In this document: piece by piece, positions 16,022-24,980 of the stretch
Position numbering within the stretch: the stretch's first letter is position 1
How the letters are laid out: every line of letters starts with the position of its first letter
Source of the DNA: JAIBJN01 sp963830885
Lineage (GTDB): Bacteria; Actinomycetota; Thermoleophilia; Gaiellales; Gaiellaceae
Direction of reading: 5' to 3'
NCBI GenBank assembly: GCA_963830885.1
Contig: CAWHOA010000019.1
Location: forward strand, 21,110 to 85,109
DNA length: 64,000 nt
Position numbers and translations under genes: made by a program
The notes under the pieces: generated by a model
Database searches by the model: none
The model's input: only the letters and a program-made list of their open reading frames with translations
Told to the model about the DNA's origin: nothing

Positions 16022-16732
16022 CTACCCCTCGAACTTGTCGGGGCTCTGCTGGACGATCGCGGCGGCGAGCGTGTCCCCGGTCGCCACCATGTGGTCGTAG
16101 GCCTCGCGCGTGAGCGTGTAGGCCTGCTCGTAGTCGCCGGCCGCGTAGGCGTCGATGGCGCCCTTGAGCTGCGTGATGTGCATCGTCAGCCCTTCCTGGA
16201 GCGCCGCCTGCGGCAGGCCGGTCGCCTCGGCGAGGAAGCCCGAGAACGCGCCCGTGTAGCCGGTGAGGTTGTCCACGGCCTCCTGCTGGGCGGCCTTGTC
16301 CTTCTCGGCCAGCGCGACCGTGTAGTCGACGAAGAAGCCGATGTGGTCGCGCCAGAGGCTGGGGCCGTCGAGGAACATCTGCGCGGCCTCGTCGCCGTAC
16401 ACCGAGCCGATGGCCTCGGAGACCTCCACGCTGTTGGCGTCGAGTGCCGCGGCGGCGGCCTCGAAGTCCGCGGCGCCGTCGAAGCCCTTCTGGGCGGCCG
16501 CCACCGCGAGGAGGGCGTGCTCGCCGAGGAGCGTGTCGAGCGTGACGCGCAGGTCGGCGGCCGGGGTCGCCGTGTCCGGTTCGCTCATGGCCATGGCGGT
16601 CATGCCGGTCGACGCCATCTGAGCGGAGGCCGGGCTGTCGGCGGCGTTGTCGTCGTCTCCGCCGCACGCGGCGAGCCCGAAGGCGGCGCTCGCGACAACG
16701 GCGAGGAGGGCGAAGAGTGTCCTGAGTCTCAT
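16022..16732 (-). CDS. Met-rich alpha-helical lipoprotein
   Basis: The ATG at 16732 has GGAG 5 nt upstream, so it is chosen over an upstream in-frame start. The 236-residue protein has a signal peptide with lipobox GLAAC, then a short Met-rich stretch (ASTGMTAMAMS) and two similar all-helical halves, each carrying an L..H..L..A start and a histidine in the WRDHIGFF or AYDHM segment. I do not recognise a named family. The Met-rich part, the repeated histidines and the divergent cupredoxin gene 109 bp away suggest a periplasmic copper or heme role, but this is inference. Confidence 0.75.
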   Translation of the reverse strand: MRLRTLFALLAVVASAAFGLAACGGDDDNAADSPASAQMASTGMTAMAMSEPDTATPAADLRVTLDTLLGEHALLAVAAAQKGFDGAADFEAAAAALDANSVEVSEAIGSVYGDEAAQMFLDGPSLWRDHIGFFVDYTVALAEKDKAAQQEAVDNLTGYTGAFSGFLAEATGLPQAALQEGLTMHITQLKGAIDAYAAGDYEQAYTLTREAYDHMVATGDTLAAAIVQQSPDKFEG

Positions 16733-16840
16733 TGTGTCTCCCTGATCGAGGTCTGGGCACGCCTGGTTCGCCGGCCGGCGCGCTGTGGTTCGCCCCGAGG
16801 TGCTCAAACCGCCCGATCCGGCGCTGCGTATAGACCCGCG

Positions 16841-17277
16841 ATGCGTCGTCTCTTCCTCCTCGCGCTCGCTTTCGTCCTCCTCCCGGCGTGCGGCGGGGGG
16901 AGGAGACGACGGGGAACGACGCGGGGTCGGGCGGCGGGAGCGTCGTCGACGTCTCGCTCGCCGACTTCATGATCGAGCCCGCGCAGATCGCGGTCGAGCC
17001 GGGCTCCCACACCTTCCACGTCGTCAACGACGGGAGCGTCGTGCATGCCCTGGAGATCGAGGGCCCGAGCGGCGAGGTGGAGACGGGAGACCTCGAGCCC
17101 GGCGAGTCGGCCGACCTGACCGTCGACTTCTCCGAGGACGGCACCTTCGAGATGTACTGCCCGGTGGACGACCACCGCGGCATGGGCATGGAGGGGTCGA
17201 TCACCGTCGGCGAGGGTGGCGGGATGGCGCCGGACGAGACGACCACGGAGGAGGACTCCGGCGGCTACGGGTACTAG
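16841..17277 (+). CDS. Cupredoxin-like lipoprotein, frameshifted in a G run
   Basis: An ATG at 16841 starts a lipoprotein signal (MRRLFLLALAFVLLPAC, C17) in one frame. The mature cupredoxin domain (VVDVSLADFMIEPAQIAVE onward) lies in another. The shift falls in the GGGGGG run near 16895; adding one G restores a continuous ~145-residue protein. The domain has the type-1 copper set: H in FHVVNDG, then C-x4-H-x4-M (YCPVDDHRGMGM). Such proteins carry electrons or copper outside the cell membrane. The tail is acidic and Thr/Glu/Gly-rich. The run may be a sequencing error or a phase-variable switch. Confidence 0.8.
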
Positions 17278-17289
17278 CGCGCAGCCCGG

Positions 17290-18453
17290 CTAGCGCGCCG
17301 GGCAGCACCACTCGGCGAGGCGGGGAAACTCGACCGGGCCAGCGCTCCCCGGCGCGAACTCCCGGCGGATGTCGCTCGCGGCGACGATACGGCTGACGCC
17401 GGGGAGGCGGACGAAGAGGACCTGGTCCGCCTCGGGCCAGCTGGTCGCGAGCCAAGCCCCGTTCGGGGAAAAGACGAGGTCCTCGAGGTGGCCTTCGACC
17501 GCCTGGAGCCGCTCCTCGCCGAGGACGAGCACACTTCGGCCTGCGGCCGTGTCGGCGGCTGTGTAGGCGATCGACCGGGCCCCCGGCGCGAAGGCAGCGT
17601 CGAGGACGTCCCACGCCGCGGGTGACTCGAGCACGCGCGCGGGGGCTCCGCTCGTACGGTAGAGCGGGTGCCGGTCTCCCTCCGTGACGACGAAGAGGAG
17701 GGCGGCGTCGTCGGACCAGAGGAGCTGCTCGGGCTTGGAGCCGGGGTCGGCGGTCCAGAGCTCCTCGCCGTCGGCCTCGACGACGTGGACACGGCCCGCG
17801 GTGTCGGCATATGCGAGCACGGTGCGCCCCGCGGCCGGAAGCCAGGCGGGCGCGACGGGGGCGACGTCCTCGGAGAGCAAGCGGTCGCCGGCGCCGTCGC
17901 CGTCGACGACGCGCAGGGTGTCCCCTTCACGGTAGGCGACCCGGAAACCGGGGCTCGGCGCCCAGCGCGCGTCCGCCACGGGCGTCGGGCGCGTCACCGT
18001 CCAACGCAGGTCGCCGTCGGGCTCCACCGCCGCCACGCGCCTCCCCTCCGTGACGACGACGAAGAGTGCATTGGGAGAGAACGACGCGTCGTCGTAGTCG
18101 CCGAGCAGGCGCTTGGATCCGTCCGGCCTCACGATCCACGGGCCCTGCTCGGAAACGACGAGCAGGCGTCCGGCGCTCGGCAGCGAGACGAGGGCGGGCT
18201 CCGCCTCGTCGACGCCGGCGACCCGGTCCCGGATCCACCCGCCGACGGAGCGGCCAGGAGGAGAGAGAGCCGCGGCGACGAGCGCCGCGGCCGCGGCGAC
18301 CGCCACGAGCAGCCGCAGCCGGCGTCTGCGCCTCGGGACGGGCCCGCGCTCGGCGTAGGCGGCTCGCACGACCGCCCAGGCGCGGCGCTGGGCGTCGAGC
18401 TCGTCCGGCACGGGCGTGCTCAGGAGGGCGTCGCGGACGTTCGCCTCGGTCAC
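17290..18453 (-). CDS. Membrane-anchored beta-propeller protein, probable partner (anti-sigma) of the ECF sigma factor
   Basis: This 387-residue protein starts at a GTG overlapping the sigma factor's stop (GTGA), so it is translationally coupled. It has a short cytosolic N-terminus (residues 1-~45), one membrane helix (~46-64, VAVAAAAALVAAAL), and an extracytoplasmic TolB/WD40-like propeller built of repeated blades (LLWSDDAALLFVVTEGD, LVFSPNGAWLATSW). The zinc-binding HxxxCxxC of classical ZAS anti-sigmas is absent. The coupling and topology suggest that it senses something outside and restrains the sigma factor, but the anti-sigma role is inferred. Confidence 0.75.
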   Translation of the reverse strand: MTEANVRDALLSTPVPDELDAQRRAWAVVRAAYAERGPVPRRRRRLRLLVAVAAAAALVAAALSPPGRSVGGWIRDRVAGVDEAEPALVSLPSAGRLLVVSEQGPWIVRPDGSKRLLGDYDDASFSPNALFVVVTEGRRVAAVEPDGDLRWTVTRPTPVADARWAPSPGFRVAYREGDTLRVVDGDGAGDRLLSEDVAPVAPAWLPAAGRTVLAYADTAGRVHVVEADGEELWTADPGSKPEQLLWSDDAALLFVVTEGDRHPLYRTSGAPARVLESPAAWDVLDAAFAPGARSIAYTAADTAAGRSVLVLGEERLQAVEGHLEDLVFSPNGAWLATSWPEADQVLFVRLPGVSRIVAASDIRREFAPGSAGPVEFPRLAEWCCPAR

Positions 18454-18998
18454 CGCTCCTCCCTCGGCCCGACGGCGTCCTGGAGCGTGTCGAGCCCGCG
18501 CCGCAGGCGCGAGTTCACGGTACCCCTGGGAAGCTCGAGGATGCGCGCGATCTCGCCTGGCGTGTACTCCAGGACGTAGCGGAGGACGACGACCGCCCGG
18601 TGCTCGGGCGAGAGGGAGGCGAGCGCCGCGACCATGTCCGCGGGGAGGGGGGCGGCGGTGTTCTGCCGCTCCTCGCCCGCAAAGTGTTCGATCGCCTCGC
18701 CCGCCCCGACCTCTCGGCGGAGAGCACGGGCGCGCACCCAGTCGATCGCCCTGTTGACGACGATCCGGTGGAGCCAAGGGCCGAACGGACGTCCGCTGTC
18801 GAAGCGGTCGAGTGCCCGCACGGCCGCGAGGAAGGCCTCCTGCGCGAGGTCCTCGGCCGCCCCGGCGTCGTGGACGACGAGGTAGGCGGCGCGGTAGGCG
18901 CGCGGCCAGTGAGCGCGAAAGAGCGCCTCGAAGTCGGAGACCGACCCAGCCTGGGCGCCGCGCACCCAGGCGCGCTCGTCGCGGCCCGCGCCCGCCAT
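18450..18998 (-). CDS. ECF (group 4) RNA polymerase sigma factor
   Basis: This 182-residue protein contains only sigma regions 2 and 4. Region 2 spans ~22-90 (LFRAHWPRAYRAAYLVVHDAGAAEDLAQEAFLAA... and PWLHRIVVNRAIDWVRAR), and region 4 spans ~125-175 (EYTPGEIARILELPRGTVNSRLRRGL). This is the extracytoplasmic-function architecture. It is co-transcribed with, and overlaps, the membrane propeller gene that probably controls it. A TATAGT hexamer lies 9 nt upstream of the ATG. Its own target promoter motif is not evident in the window. Confidence 0.93.
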   Translation of the reverse strand: MAGAGRDERAWVRGAQAGSVSDFEALFRAHWPRAYRAAYLVVHDAGAAEDLAQEAFLAAVRALDRFDSGRPFGPWLHRIVVNRAIDWVRARALRREVGAGEAIEHFAGEERQNTAAPLPADMVAALASLSPEHRAVVVLRYVLEYTPGEIARILELPRGTVNSRLRRGLDTLQDAVGPREER

Positions 18999-19007
18999 GG
19001 CGTGCCG

Positions 19008-19013
19008 ACTATA
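19008..19013 (-). promoter_or_regulatory. Putative -10 element (TATAGT) of the ECF sigma gene
   Basis: On the minus strand, TATAGT ends 9 nt before the ATG at 18998. Confidence 0.4.
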
Positions 19014-19087
19014 CGAACGAGCGTCCCGATCCGGTCCATCGCCGAGGCATACGGCCGGGCGGGTTGCGGAGGTCCGGCACGCCGTCG

Positions 19088-19093
19088 TACCCT
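19088..19093 (+). promoter_or_regulatory. Putative -10 element (TACCCT) of the zinc-ribbon gene
   Basis: TACCCT ends 9 nt before the ATG at 19103. Confidence 0.35.
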
Positions 19094-19102
19094 TGCGGGG
19101 AA

Positions 19103-19423
19103 ATGCCTGCCTGCGCCGGCTGCCGCAGCGAGGTGGAGGAGCGCTTCCGCTTCTGCCCGTGGTGCGGCGCCGCGCAACGGATGAAGGTCGTCGAGCTCTT
19201 CGCTGGCCACCCGCTGCTCGAGAAGGACCCGGAGAAGGCTCTCCGCGTCTCGCGCTACCTGGGCGAGGACGAGGAGAGCCGGCACGTGCGCTTCAGCGTC
19301 TGGGGCGGGGGCGGGACGCCGCGGGCCGAGGCGGCCGTCTCGCTCTCCGAGGAGGAGGCCGAGCGGCTGGCCCGCTTCCTCGCCGAGACGGCCCGGCTCG
19401 CCGATCAGCAGGCGACGAGCTAG
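19103..19423 (+). CDS. Small zinc-ribbon protein
   Basis: A 106-residue protein starting at ATG 19103. It begins with a zinc ribbon made of two CxxC pairs (CAGC and CPWC, residues ~4-22), followed by an amphipathic alpha/beta region (VRFSVWGGGG) and a C-terminal helix rich in E, A and R. The ribbon is like those of small DNA- or RNA-associated proteins, but no family name can be given. Its last 4 bases overlap the end of the convergent carboxypeptidase gene. Confidence 0.7.
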   Translation: MPACAGCRSEVEERFRFCPWCGAAQRMKVVELFAGHPLLEKDPEKALRVSRYLGEDEESRHVRFSVWGGGGTPRAEAAVSLSEEEAERLARFLAETARLADQQATS

Positions 19424-20121
19424 CCGGCCGGCAGGAGCAGCCTGACTGCGCGCGCGTGCCGTGCAGCCGCGGCGGGACCGAGACGCCCCGCCGGCAGCTC
19501 GACCACGAAGGAGGCGGTGCCGGGGAAGCGCCGGTTCTGCCAGTTCGGCGCCGTACCGGGCAGCCAGCGGATCGAGCGGTACGGCTCGCGGGCGAGGCGG
19601 GCGTAGCGGCGCGCCGCCGCGCGGCTGCCGCCCCAGGCGCGGACGACGTGCTGGGGCTGGTGGTACCAGACGGTCACGTCCGGCCGGATGCGGCGGACGA
19701 GCCGCCGCGCAGCTCGCGCCTCGGGCTCGGACCAGGGCCGCGGGCCCGCGTAGTCGTCGCCCCAGCGCCGGCCGATGGGCTTCCACTCCGAGCCGAAGTT
19801 GCGGTTGAGGTCGACGCCGCGCCCGTTCTGGCGGGTGCCGCGGCGGCGGCCGTCTGGGTTGAGGTCGTGCACGACCCAGAGGTCGAGCCCGCGGGGGCGT
19901 GGCCCCCGCACGAGCCGCCTCGTGACCTCGATCCCGGCGCACTCGTCGCCGTGGATGCAGCCGACGACGAGGATCGTCCGGGGGCTCGAGAAGTCGCCGA
20001 GGCGGTGCGCGCCGATCGGACGGCCGCCCGCCGACCGCCCGACCACGCCTCGCCATTCCTGCAAACCGTCTGCCGGCGGCGGCGCGGCGAGCACGGCGAC
20101 CGTGAGGAGCTCAGCGAGCAT
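19420..20121 (-). CDS. M14-family zinc carboxypeptidase
   Basis: This 233-residue protein starts with a hydrophobic, probably secretory, N-terminus. It has the M14 motifs: HGDE (zinc His and Glu, in VVGCIHGDECAG), the arginine-containing DLNRNFGSEW, a later zinc His in YHQPQH, and the catalytic Glu near the end (SFVVELPAG). This branch resembles gamma-D-glutamyl-diamino acid peptidases that trim peptidoglycan stem peptides. It is short for the family, so accessory domains are absent. With the neighbouring murein endopeptidase-like gene it suggests cell-wall turnover. Confidence 0.87.
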   Translation of the reverse strand: MLAELLTVAVLAAPPPADGLQEWRGVVGRSAGGRPIGAHRLGDFSSPRTILVVGCIHGDECAGIEVTRRLVRGPRPRGLDLWVVHDLNPDGRRRGTRQNGRGVDLNRNFGSEWKPIGRRWGDDYAGPRPWSEPEARAARRLVRRIRPDVTVWYHQPQHVVRAWGGSRAAARRYARLAREPYRSIRWLPGTAPNWQNRRFPGTASFVVELPAGRLGPAAAARHARAVRLLLPAG

Positions 20122-20182
20122 GCAGCAGATACGGCACGAGGCCCTACGCGAGTCCGGGACCCGGCCGGGGATCTCGCCCGTA

Positions 20183-20845
20183 GTGGTCTCCGTGCGAACG
20201 GCCGTGATCCTCTCGCTGCTCGCGCTCGGCCTCGCCGGGCCGGCGGCCGCCTACGTAGATTCCGGGACCGGCGGGCCGGTCGACTGGGAGCCCCCGACGC
20301 CCGGCCCGGAGATCGCCTGGCGCCGCTCCATCGCCGTGGGCGAGCCCGGGGCAGGCCGGCTCGTTCGCGGCGTCAGGCTCCCCGCGGAGGGAGAGCACTT
20401 CTTCACGTGGGATCCCGTCCTCCACCGCGTGCCGAACCGTTCGTCGCGGCGCTGGGGCACCGACCGGCTCGTGCGCTTCGTGCTTCGGGTCGTCGAGGAC
20501 TTCGCCTCGGCGAACCCCGGTGCGCCGCGGGTCGGGATCGGTGATCTCAGCAGGCGTTGGGGCGGCCCGTTCGGCCCGGTGCACTTCACGCACCAGAACG
20601 GCCTCGACGCCGACATCTACTACCCGCGGCGAGATCGCATCGAGCGCCCGCCGACCAAGGTCTCCCAGATCGACCGCCGCCTCGCCCAGGATCTCCTCGA
20701 CCGCTTCGTGGCTGCCGGCGCCGATCTCGTCTACATCGGCCCGAACACGGGCTTCACCGGCCCGCGCAGCGTCGTGCAGGTGCTCTGGAACCACGACAAC
20801 CACCTGCACGTCCGGACTCGCCAACACTCGAACTCCCGCGACTGA
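20183..20845 (+). CDS. Penicillin-insensitive murein endopeptidase-like protein (MepA/M74 type)
   Basis: A 220-residue secreted protein; GTG at 20183 or 20192 can start it. A signal peptide (VILSLLALGLAGPAAA) is followed by the LAS-metallopeptidase motifs: IGDLSRRWGG, HQNGLDADIYYP (zinc His and Asp) and a C-terminal WNHDNHLHVR (catalytic and zinc His). MepA-type enzymes cut DD- or LD-cross-links in peptidoglycan. The spacing fits the family, though the sequence is somewhat shorter than E. coli MepA. It is divergent from the M14 carboxypeptidase gene. Confidence 0.85.
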   Translation: MVSVRTAVILSLLALGLAGPAAAYVDSGTGGPVDWEPPTPGPEIAWRRSIAVGEPGAGRLVRGVRLPAEGEHFFTWDPVLHRVPNRSSRRWGTDRLVRFVLRVVEDFASANPGAPRVGIGDLSRRWGGPFGPVHFTHQNGLDADIYYPRRDRIERPPTKVSQIDRRLAQDLLDRFVAAGADLVYIGPNTGFTGPRSVVQVLWNHDNHLHVRTRQHSNSRD

Positions 20846-20918
20846 CACCCGTTTGGCGCGCCCTGGTCGTCACCGTGGGCCGCGGCGACTAGCCCTCCAA
20901 GCCGGGGTCGAAGCAAGA

Positions 20919-20946
20919 GAGAGGGTGGGCCGAGGCCCACCCTCTC
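20919..20946. terminator. Bidirectional hairpin terminator
   Basis: A perfect 13-bp inverted repeat (GAGAGGGTGGGCC / GGCCCACCCTCTC) with a 2-nt loop lies between the convergent ends of the endopeptidase gene (20845) and the adhesin-like gene (20970). Confidence 0.7.
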
Positions 20947-20969
20947 GGTGCGTTCAGTCCTTTCTCGGT

Positions 20970-22856
20970 CTAGGGATCGATCACGATCGTGCAGACGACG
21001 GTTCGCGGCGAGGGATCGATCCTGATGTCCTCGTGGGTCACCGACGTGTCCCACCCTGTCGCCGGGTTGGCGTCCGGGGTGTCCGGTGTGGTGCCAAGGC
21101 CGGCGCAGTCGATGGAGGTGACGCTGGTTTCGCCGGAGCCACCGTCACGGAAGTTCACCTGGATATCCGCTAGCGGCGGGTCCGTGAACGTCACCACAGC
21201 GGCACCTGTAGGCAGGTTGTCGGTGCAGTTCGTCCCGGCGACCGCCGTTACCGTCACGGGGCCGGGGTTCACGGGAAGACCGTAGCCGGGCGGTGCCGAC
21301 GTCTCGGTGACGGAGTAGTTGCCGGGGATCAACCCCGAAACGCACACCTCACCGACGTCGGCGTCCTCGTCGGGGGCCGTAGCGGTTGTGTCGTCAGTGA
21401 CGCTGGAGCCGTTGTAGGAGAAGACCGCGCCAGCTTCCGAGACCGGACCGCCCTTGGTGCTGTTCTTCAGGATGCGGATCGCTCCTCGCTGGAAGTTGCC
21501 GAAGTCGTTGCCCTCGAGGTCAGAACCACTCGCGCTGAAGGCGTAGCCGGTCGTGTTGCCCGGGCACGTCGCCAGCGTCTCCCCGCTCGGCAAGGTCTGG
21601 CCGGCGACCGGTGCTCGACTGGATCCAGCTGGTCTGCTGCACCTCGCAGACGATGTAGTTGCCGGATGAGCAGGTCCTCGAACGAGTAGCTACCGTTCAG
21701 CTCCGCGTCATGACCGTGGCTTCCACAGCTTGGCCGCGCCTCGACAACGTCGATGTTTTCCGGTGTCGGTGTAGAGGTTGATCGTCCACCCCGCGAGACC
21801 AGGCTCCCCGGAGTCCCTCGTGCCGTTGGCGTTCAGGTCGTTGAACTTCGTCCCGCTCTTGGCGATGCAGACGTTGAAGGGCTGCAGGGAGTAGTCGTAC
21901 AGCGTGGCCGAGGTCTCCATCGAAGAGCGGGTGTTGGTCAGCAGCTTGTTGATGCACGGGTCCAGCCCGAAGGCGGACACGTTGATCCCGCCCTCGTAGA
22001 ACTGCTGTGCAGCGACGAAGTCGAGGCTACCGCTGTCCTTGTCCCAGGTCTTCCACGCTGGATTGACCTGGGCGCCCGCGTTGGTGATGGCGCACAGCCG
22101 GTCATCGATGCCGGGATCGCCGCACCTCCCGCTCGTCGCGAGCGGGACGAGGTTGTTTTCCGCGGCAGGGTTGGTGGGATCCCAGGTGAAGGCCGCAATG
22201 GTGGCCGTGTTCCCGCCGTTGGAGAACTCGGAGACGAGGAGGATGTCGCCGACCACGTGATTGCCCGTGAACGGATTGCCGGGGCCTGTGCCCCCGCCCG
22301 CGCAGTTCACGTTCTCGTCCTGCAGGAACCAGACGCCGATGTCGTTGACCCCGCTCGCGTCGTTCTTCTCGGCGCCGAAGTAGAGGATCAGATCCCCGTC
22401 CGCGTTCACGTAGGCGACTGCGTACGTGTTGACGAGGTCACCCTTGTCCGTGACGTTGTTCGCGCGGACGCAGCGCCATTCCGCGCTGATGTCCAGGATG
22501 TCCTTGCTGTTGGTCGTGAACGTCGTGTTGTCGGCGGTGACCGGAACCTCGACGCCACGGCGGATTTCCGTCGTGAAGTCAGGGCCCGCCGTCGCCGCCG
22601 AGAAGCCGGCCGGCAGGCTGGCCTGTGGCGTGGAGAAGCCGTTTGCATTGATCCCCACGATGTCGTTGTCCCAGTCCACCTCTGGGCCGCCGACCGGATT
22701 GGCGTCGTCGACGTTGCCGTCGAGCTCGAATGCCTCGTCGTGCACGGCGGCGGCTGTCCCGATGAATAGAAGGCCGACCATCATGGTCAGCAGAATGGGC
22801 ACGGCCAGGAACCGGCGGCGTCGCCGACTCCCTGGCGGCCCGACAATGCGTGTCAT
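20970..22856 (-). pseudogene. Secreted surface/adhesin-like protein with SdrD-B and prealbumin-type domains, broken by frameshifts
   Basis: A strong ribosome site (AAGGAGGAAATTA) precedes the ATG at 22856. The first ~370 codons are intact: signal peptide (LAVPILLTMMVGLLFIG), a large beta-rich ectodomain, and the start of an SdrD-B-like calcium-fold module (FNDLNANGTRDSGEPGLAGW). Between ~21,770 and 21,600 the frame changes at least three times. Sensible protein continues in other frames (YSFEDL, then GNYIVCEVQQTSWIQS, then a prealbumin-like module with VSGLIPGNYSVTETSAPPGYG) and ends at 20970 without a visible sortase motif. Comparable actinobacterial proteins are exposed on the cell surface. 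The dense indels could be assembly errors in a repetitive domain. Confidence 0.7.
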
Positions 22857-23234
22857 CGACTAATTTCCTCCTTGATAAGCCCTGTTGAGCGGGAAAAAGG
22901 GAATCTGATGCGCGGTGTCGCCGCAGTTCGGCGGGCGCGCCAACCGTTGTGGTTCCCTCATAAAGCTCCTTTCCCGGCTCCGATCGCCTCGGAGAGCGTG
23001 CAGGGGAGTGCATTCTCACCCTGTCCACCGGAGCCGCAGCCGCTATAACGCCAGAGGCACGAGGCTACGGTTGTCCACAGCCCTGTGGAAGACGGCGAAC
23101 GCCCGATCTTCACATGGGCCGATGGCCGTACGAGGTCAGGTCGCCACTAGGGCCGTCGACGGAGACTCGCGGCCTGAGAACCTTGAATTCTTCAGGCATT
23201 TACTGTAGAACCCGATTGCGGCGGTGTAACGAAA
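22857..23234. other. Intergenic region between divergent genes
   Basis: This 378-bp region separates the adhesin-like gene from the response regulator. It contains the strong ribosome binding site of the former and one sequence matching the actinobacterial DnaA box (TTGTCCACA, 23071-23079). No gene or structured RNA was recognised. Confidence 0.6.
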
Positions 23235-23858
23235 TTGGCAGCTTTCAGCGGCTCGGTACTCCTGGTCGATGACGACGAGCAGTACCTCGAACTCGTAAGC
23301 ACGACTCTGGAGCGTGCCGGCTACCGCATCTCCTTGGCACGCAGCGGGGAAGAGGCGCTCGCCCTGTCGCGTTTGGAGCGGCCCGCGGTCGTGGTGCTCG
23401 ACGTCAAGCTTCCCGGCGTCAGCGGCTACGAGGTGTGCCGCCAGCTCAAGGATGCGTTCGGGGACGGGTTCCCTGTCGTCTTCGTGTCGGGGGTTAGGAC
23501 GGAGGCGTTCGACAGGGCGGCGGGGCTCCTCATGGGCGCGGACGACTACCTCGTGAAGCCGTTCGAAGTGGACGAATTCATGGCCCGCATCCGCAAGTAC
23601 CTCGCTCCCGGGCCGGGCACCACGCCGGTCGAGACGCCGATGTCGGCTCTGACGCCGCGCGAGCGGGAGGTGCTCGGCCTCCTCGCGGGCGGCCTCGACC
23701 AGGGCGAGATCGCCGACCGCCTGGTGATCAGTTCCAAGACGGTTTCGACCCACATCCAGCACATTCTCGAGAAGCTCGGCGTTCACAGCCGGGCGCAGGC
23801 GGTCTCGGTCGCGTACAACGAGGGCCTGCGCCCCGTCAACGGGTCGCCCGTCAGCTGA
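23235..23858 (+). CDS. Response regulator with LuxR-type HTH (NarL-like)
   Basis: This 207-residue protein starts at TTG. It has a receiver domain (residues ~8-125) with the acidic pair DDD, the phosphorylated Asp in VVVLDVKLPG, the conserved S/T of VFVSG and K of DYLVKPFE. A LuxR/GerE HTH follows (~140-200: LTPREREVLGLLAGGLDQGEIADRL and SKTVSTHIQHILEKLG). It is an orphan: no histidine kinase gene lies in the window. The linker is short. It may control the neighbouring small membrane protein and propeller genes, or the divergent surface protein gene, by position. Confidence 0.93.
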   Translation: MAAFSGSVLLVDDDEQYLELVSTTLERAGYRISLARSGEEALALSRLERPAVVVLDVKLPGVSGYEVCRQLKDAFGDGFPVVFVSGVRTEAFDRAAGLLMGADDYLVKPFEVDEFMARIRKYLAPGPGTTPVETPMSALTPREREVLGLLAGGLDQGEIADRLVISSKTVSTHIQHILEKLGVHSRAQAVSVAYNEGLRPVNGSPVS

Positions 23859-23957
23859 TCCGGGTTGTCGCCCGACGTCGGGCGGGCTGAGACGGTACGG
23901 AGCCGGGGGCTCCGGTCTCCCTTCTCGCTCCGTGGTACCACTCCCCAGAGAACGCGA

Positions 23958-24122
23958 GTGCGCTGGATCGCCACGTGGCCTTCGACCTGGCTCGTCGTAG
24001 CCCTTGGTCTCGCTGCGGCCGTGGCTGCGATGCGCGGCAAACGCCGACCGGTGCGTGTGGACGAGCCCAGCCCGGAGCTCCTGCAGATTCCGATCGCCGC
24101 CCGCGACCCGGTGTGCCGATGA
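23958..24122 (+). CDS. Small single-helix membrane protein
   Basis: A 54-residue protein from GTG 23958. It has one hydrophobic helix (STWLVVALGLAAAVAAM) followed by a basic turn and a polar tail. Its stop overlaps the ATG of the next gene (ATGA), and both genes begin with a similar TWLVVA...GLAAAV helix, so they may have arisen by partial duplication. No family is recognised. Confidence 0.45.
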   Translation: MRWIATWPSTWLVVALGLAAAVAAMRGKRRPVRVDEPSPELLQIPIAARDPVCR

Positions 24123-24975
24123 CGGGGCGGCGCGGGCTGACGTGGCTGGTCGTCGCCGGCCTGTCGGCGATCGGTCTCGCCGCAGCCGTGGACGCGCTTC
24201 GGGAGGCGCCGAGAGCGGTGAGGACCGAAGCGGAGACGGCGACCGTTCCAGGCGTGGCGCGGACTCGGGACAGGTCGTCGCGCAGCTTCGGCAGGCCGGG
24301 GTGTCCGGGGTGCTCACGTATTCCGATCAGGATTGCCGGCTGCACGCGGTTTCCTTGCCGGAGCTCGAGCCGGTGGAGGCCCCGTCGTTCGAGATGTGCC
24401 GGCCGGCCATCTCGAACGGAGGATTCGGCGTCTTGGACGGCGACGTCGTCTGGTCGGGCCTCGGCTACAGGTTCGCCCAGGTGGTGCTCTCCAGCGAGGA
24501 GCTCTCGCGTGCGATCCTGGGCGGGGCACCGGGTGCCGATGGCGGGTTCCGCGCCGTGCAGGCAGTGCGGCTGGACGACGGGCGCATGCTCGTGCTCGCG
24601 GACTCCCGCGGGCTCGGGGAGCGCGTGGTCGCAGCCTTCGACGGGCCGCGCGCTCGGTTCGCGCACCTGAGCTGGCAGGCCGACAATGCGCGGGCGATTC
24701 GCCCCAGCCCGCAGGGGCGCTACTACGCGATCTTCCGGGGCGAGCCGCGAAGCGTTCGGGTGTTCACCCGCGACGGGCGCACCGTCGAGCCCACCGAAGG
24801 CACACCGCGAGCGTGGGCAGTGGCCTGGTCTCCGGACGAGCGGTGGACAGCTCTCGCCGCGAGCGACGGCGTCTGGGTGTTTCCGAGCGAGCGCCCTCGG
24901 GGCCCGGTGATCCGCATCCCTCTGAACGCCCACGACCTCGCCTGGGCCGAGACCGGGCTCGCAAGCTCTCCTTAA
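24119..24975 (+). CDS. Membrane-anchored beta-propeller protein, frameshifted
   Basis: The ATG at 24119 starts a membrane helix (GLTWLVVAGLSAIGLAAAV) and linker. The frame is lost near 24,260 and continues one base earlier as a TolB/WD40-like ectodomain (GQVVAQLRQAGVSG..., SPQGRYYAIFRGEPRSVRVF, SPDERWTALAASDGVWVF) to the stop at 24973-24975. The topology matches the ECF partner encoded at 17290-18453, but no sigma gene is next to it. The response regulator upstream could be its functional partner. One missing base explains the break. Confidence 0.65.
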
Positions 24976-24980
24976 CTCAA

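Noticed and set aside
23071..23079. TTGTCCACA, a match to the actinobacterial DnaA box
   Set aside because: Only one perfect copy is present, with no cluster, no dnaA/dnaN genes and no AT-rich unwinding region, so it is not an origin.
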